Of a stretch of DNA of 5,933 nt, positions 5,933 to 5,933 are shown one piece after another. Location of the stretch: the NCBI GenBank assembly GCA_015229165.1, contig JADGCD010000135.1, positions 1-5,933 on the forward strand. The letters are read 5' to 3'. The notes under the pieces are model-generated. The model was not told the origin of the DNA, ran no database searches, and saw only the letters and a list, made by a program, of their open reading frames with translations. This stretch comes from Nitrospinota bacterium. GTDB taxonomy: Bacteria > Nitrospinota_A > UBA7883 > JADGGD01. Position numbers and translations under genes: made by a program. Each line of letters opens with the position of its first letter. The stretch's first letter is position 1.

Positions 5933-5933
5933 C

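Noticed and set aside
1..5933. CRISPR array, tRNA/rRNA genes, insertion sequences or attachment sites
   Set aside because: No regularly spaced repeats, no tRNA-like cloverleaf, no transposase motifs or terminal inverted repeats were seen.

Overview
The window is a high-GC bacterial chromosomal segment with dense coding and strong G/C preference at third codon positions. It carries parts of a sugar glycosyltransferase pathway, c-di-GMP signalling, Ser/Thr phosphorylation and periplasmic multihaem electron transfer. Bacterial sucrose-phosphate-synthase-type enzyme, tandem YcgR/PilZ receptor and cytochrome c554-type pentahaem protein together suggest a Gram-negative, respiring, free-living bacterium (for example a proteobacterial, desulfuromonad-like or Nitrospirota-like lineage). 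No marker gene is present, so the taxonomy is an inference only.

Layout. Minus strand, left part: a protein with two consecutive YcgR-N/PilZ modules (2090 to 879) is followed after 95 nt by the 5' third of a sucrose-phosphate-synthase-like GT-B glycosyltransferase (783 to 1, cut by the window edge). The two could be co-transcribed. A 135-bp divergent intergenic region (2091-2225) carries a plausible sigma70-type promoter for the plus strand. Plus strand, right part: a Hanks-type Ser/Thr kinase (start 2226), then a TPR protein reading frame (3175-4692), then after 130 bp a pentahaem c-type cytochrome with its own extended -10 promoter (4823-5932).

The most notable point is the kinase/TPR junction. 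The kinase frame is convincing up to Thr306, then enters a run of ten C (3144-3153) and turns into a Pro/Gly/Ala/Arg-rich shadow translation that stops at 3584. The natural-looking protein continues in the +1 frame from the same C run to 4692. Nine C instead of ten would give one 821-residue kinase-unknown domain-TPR protein, and the downstream frame has no ribosome binding site of its own. This could be a sequencing indel, a phase-variable tract, programmed or transcriptional slippage, or a real disruption.

How the genes may work together: the c-di-GMP receptor and the kinase are transcribed away from each other from a shared control region, which suggests, without proving, a local signalling module. 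The glycosyltransferase downstream of the PilZ gene and the cytochrome downstream of the TPR frame may be outputs or just neighbours.
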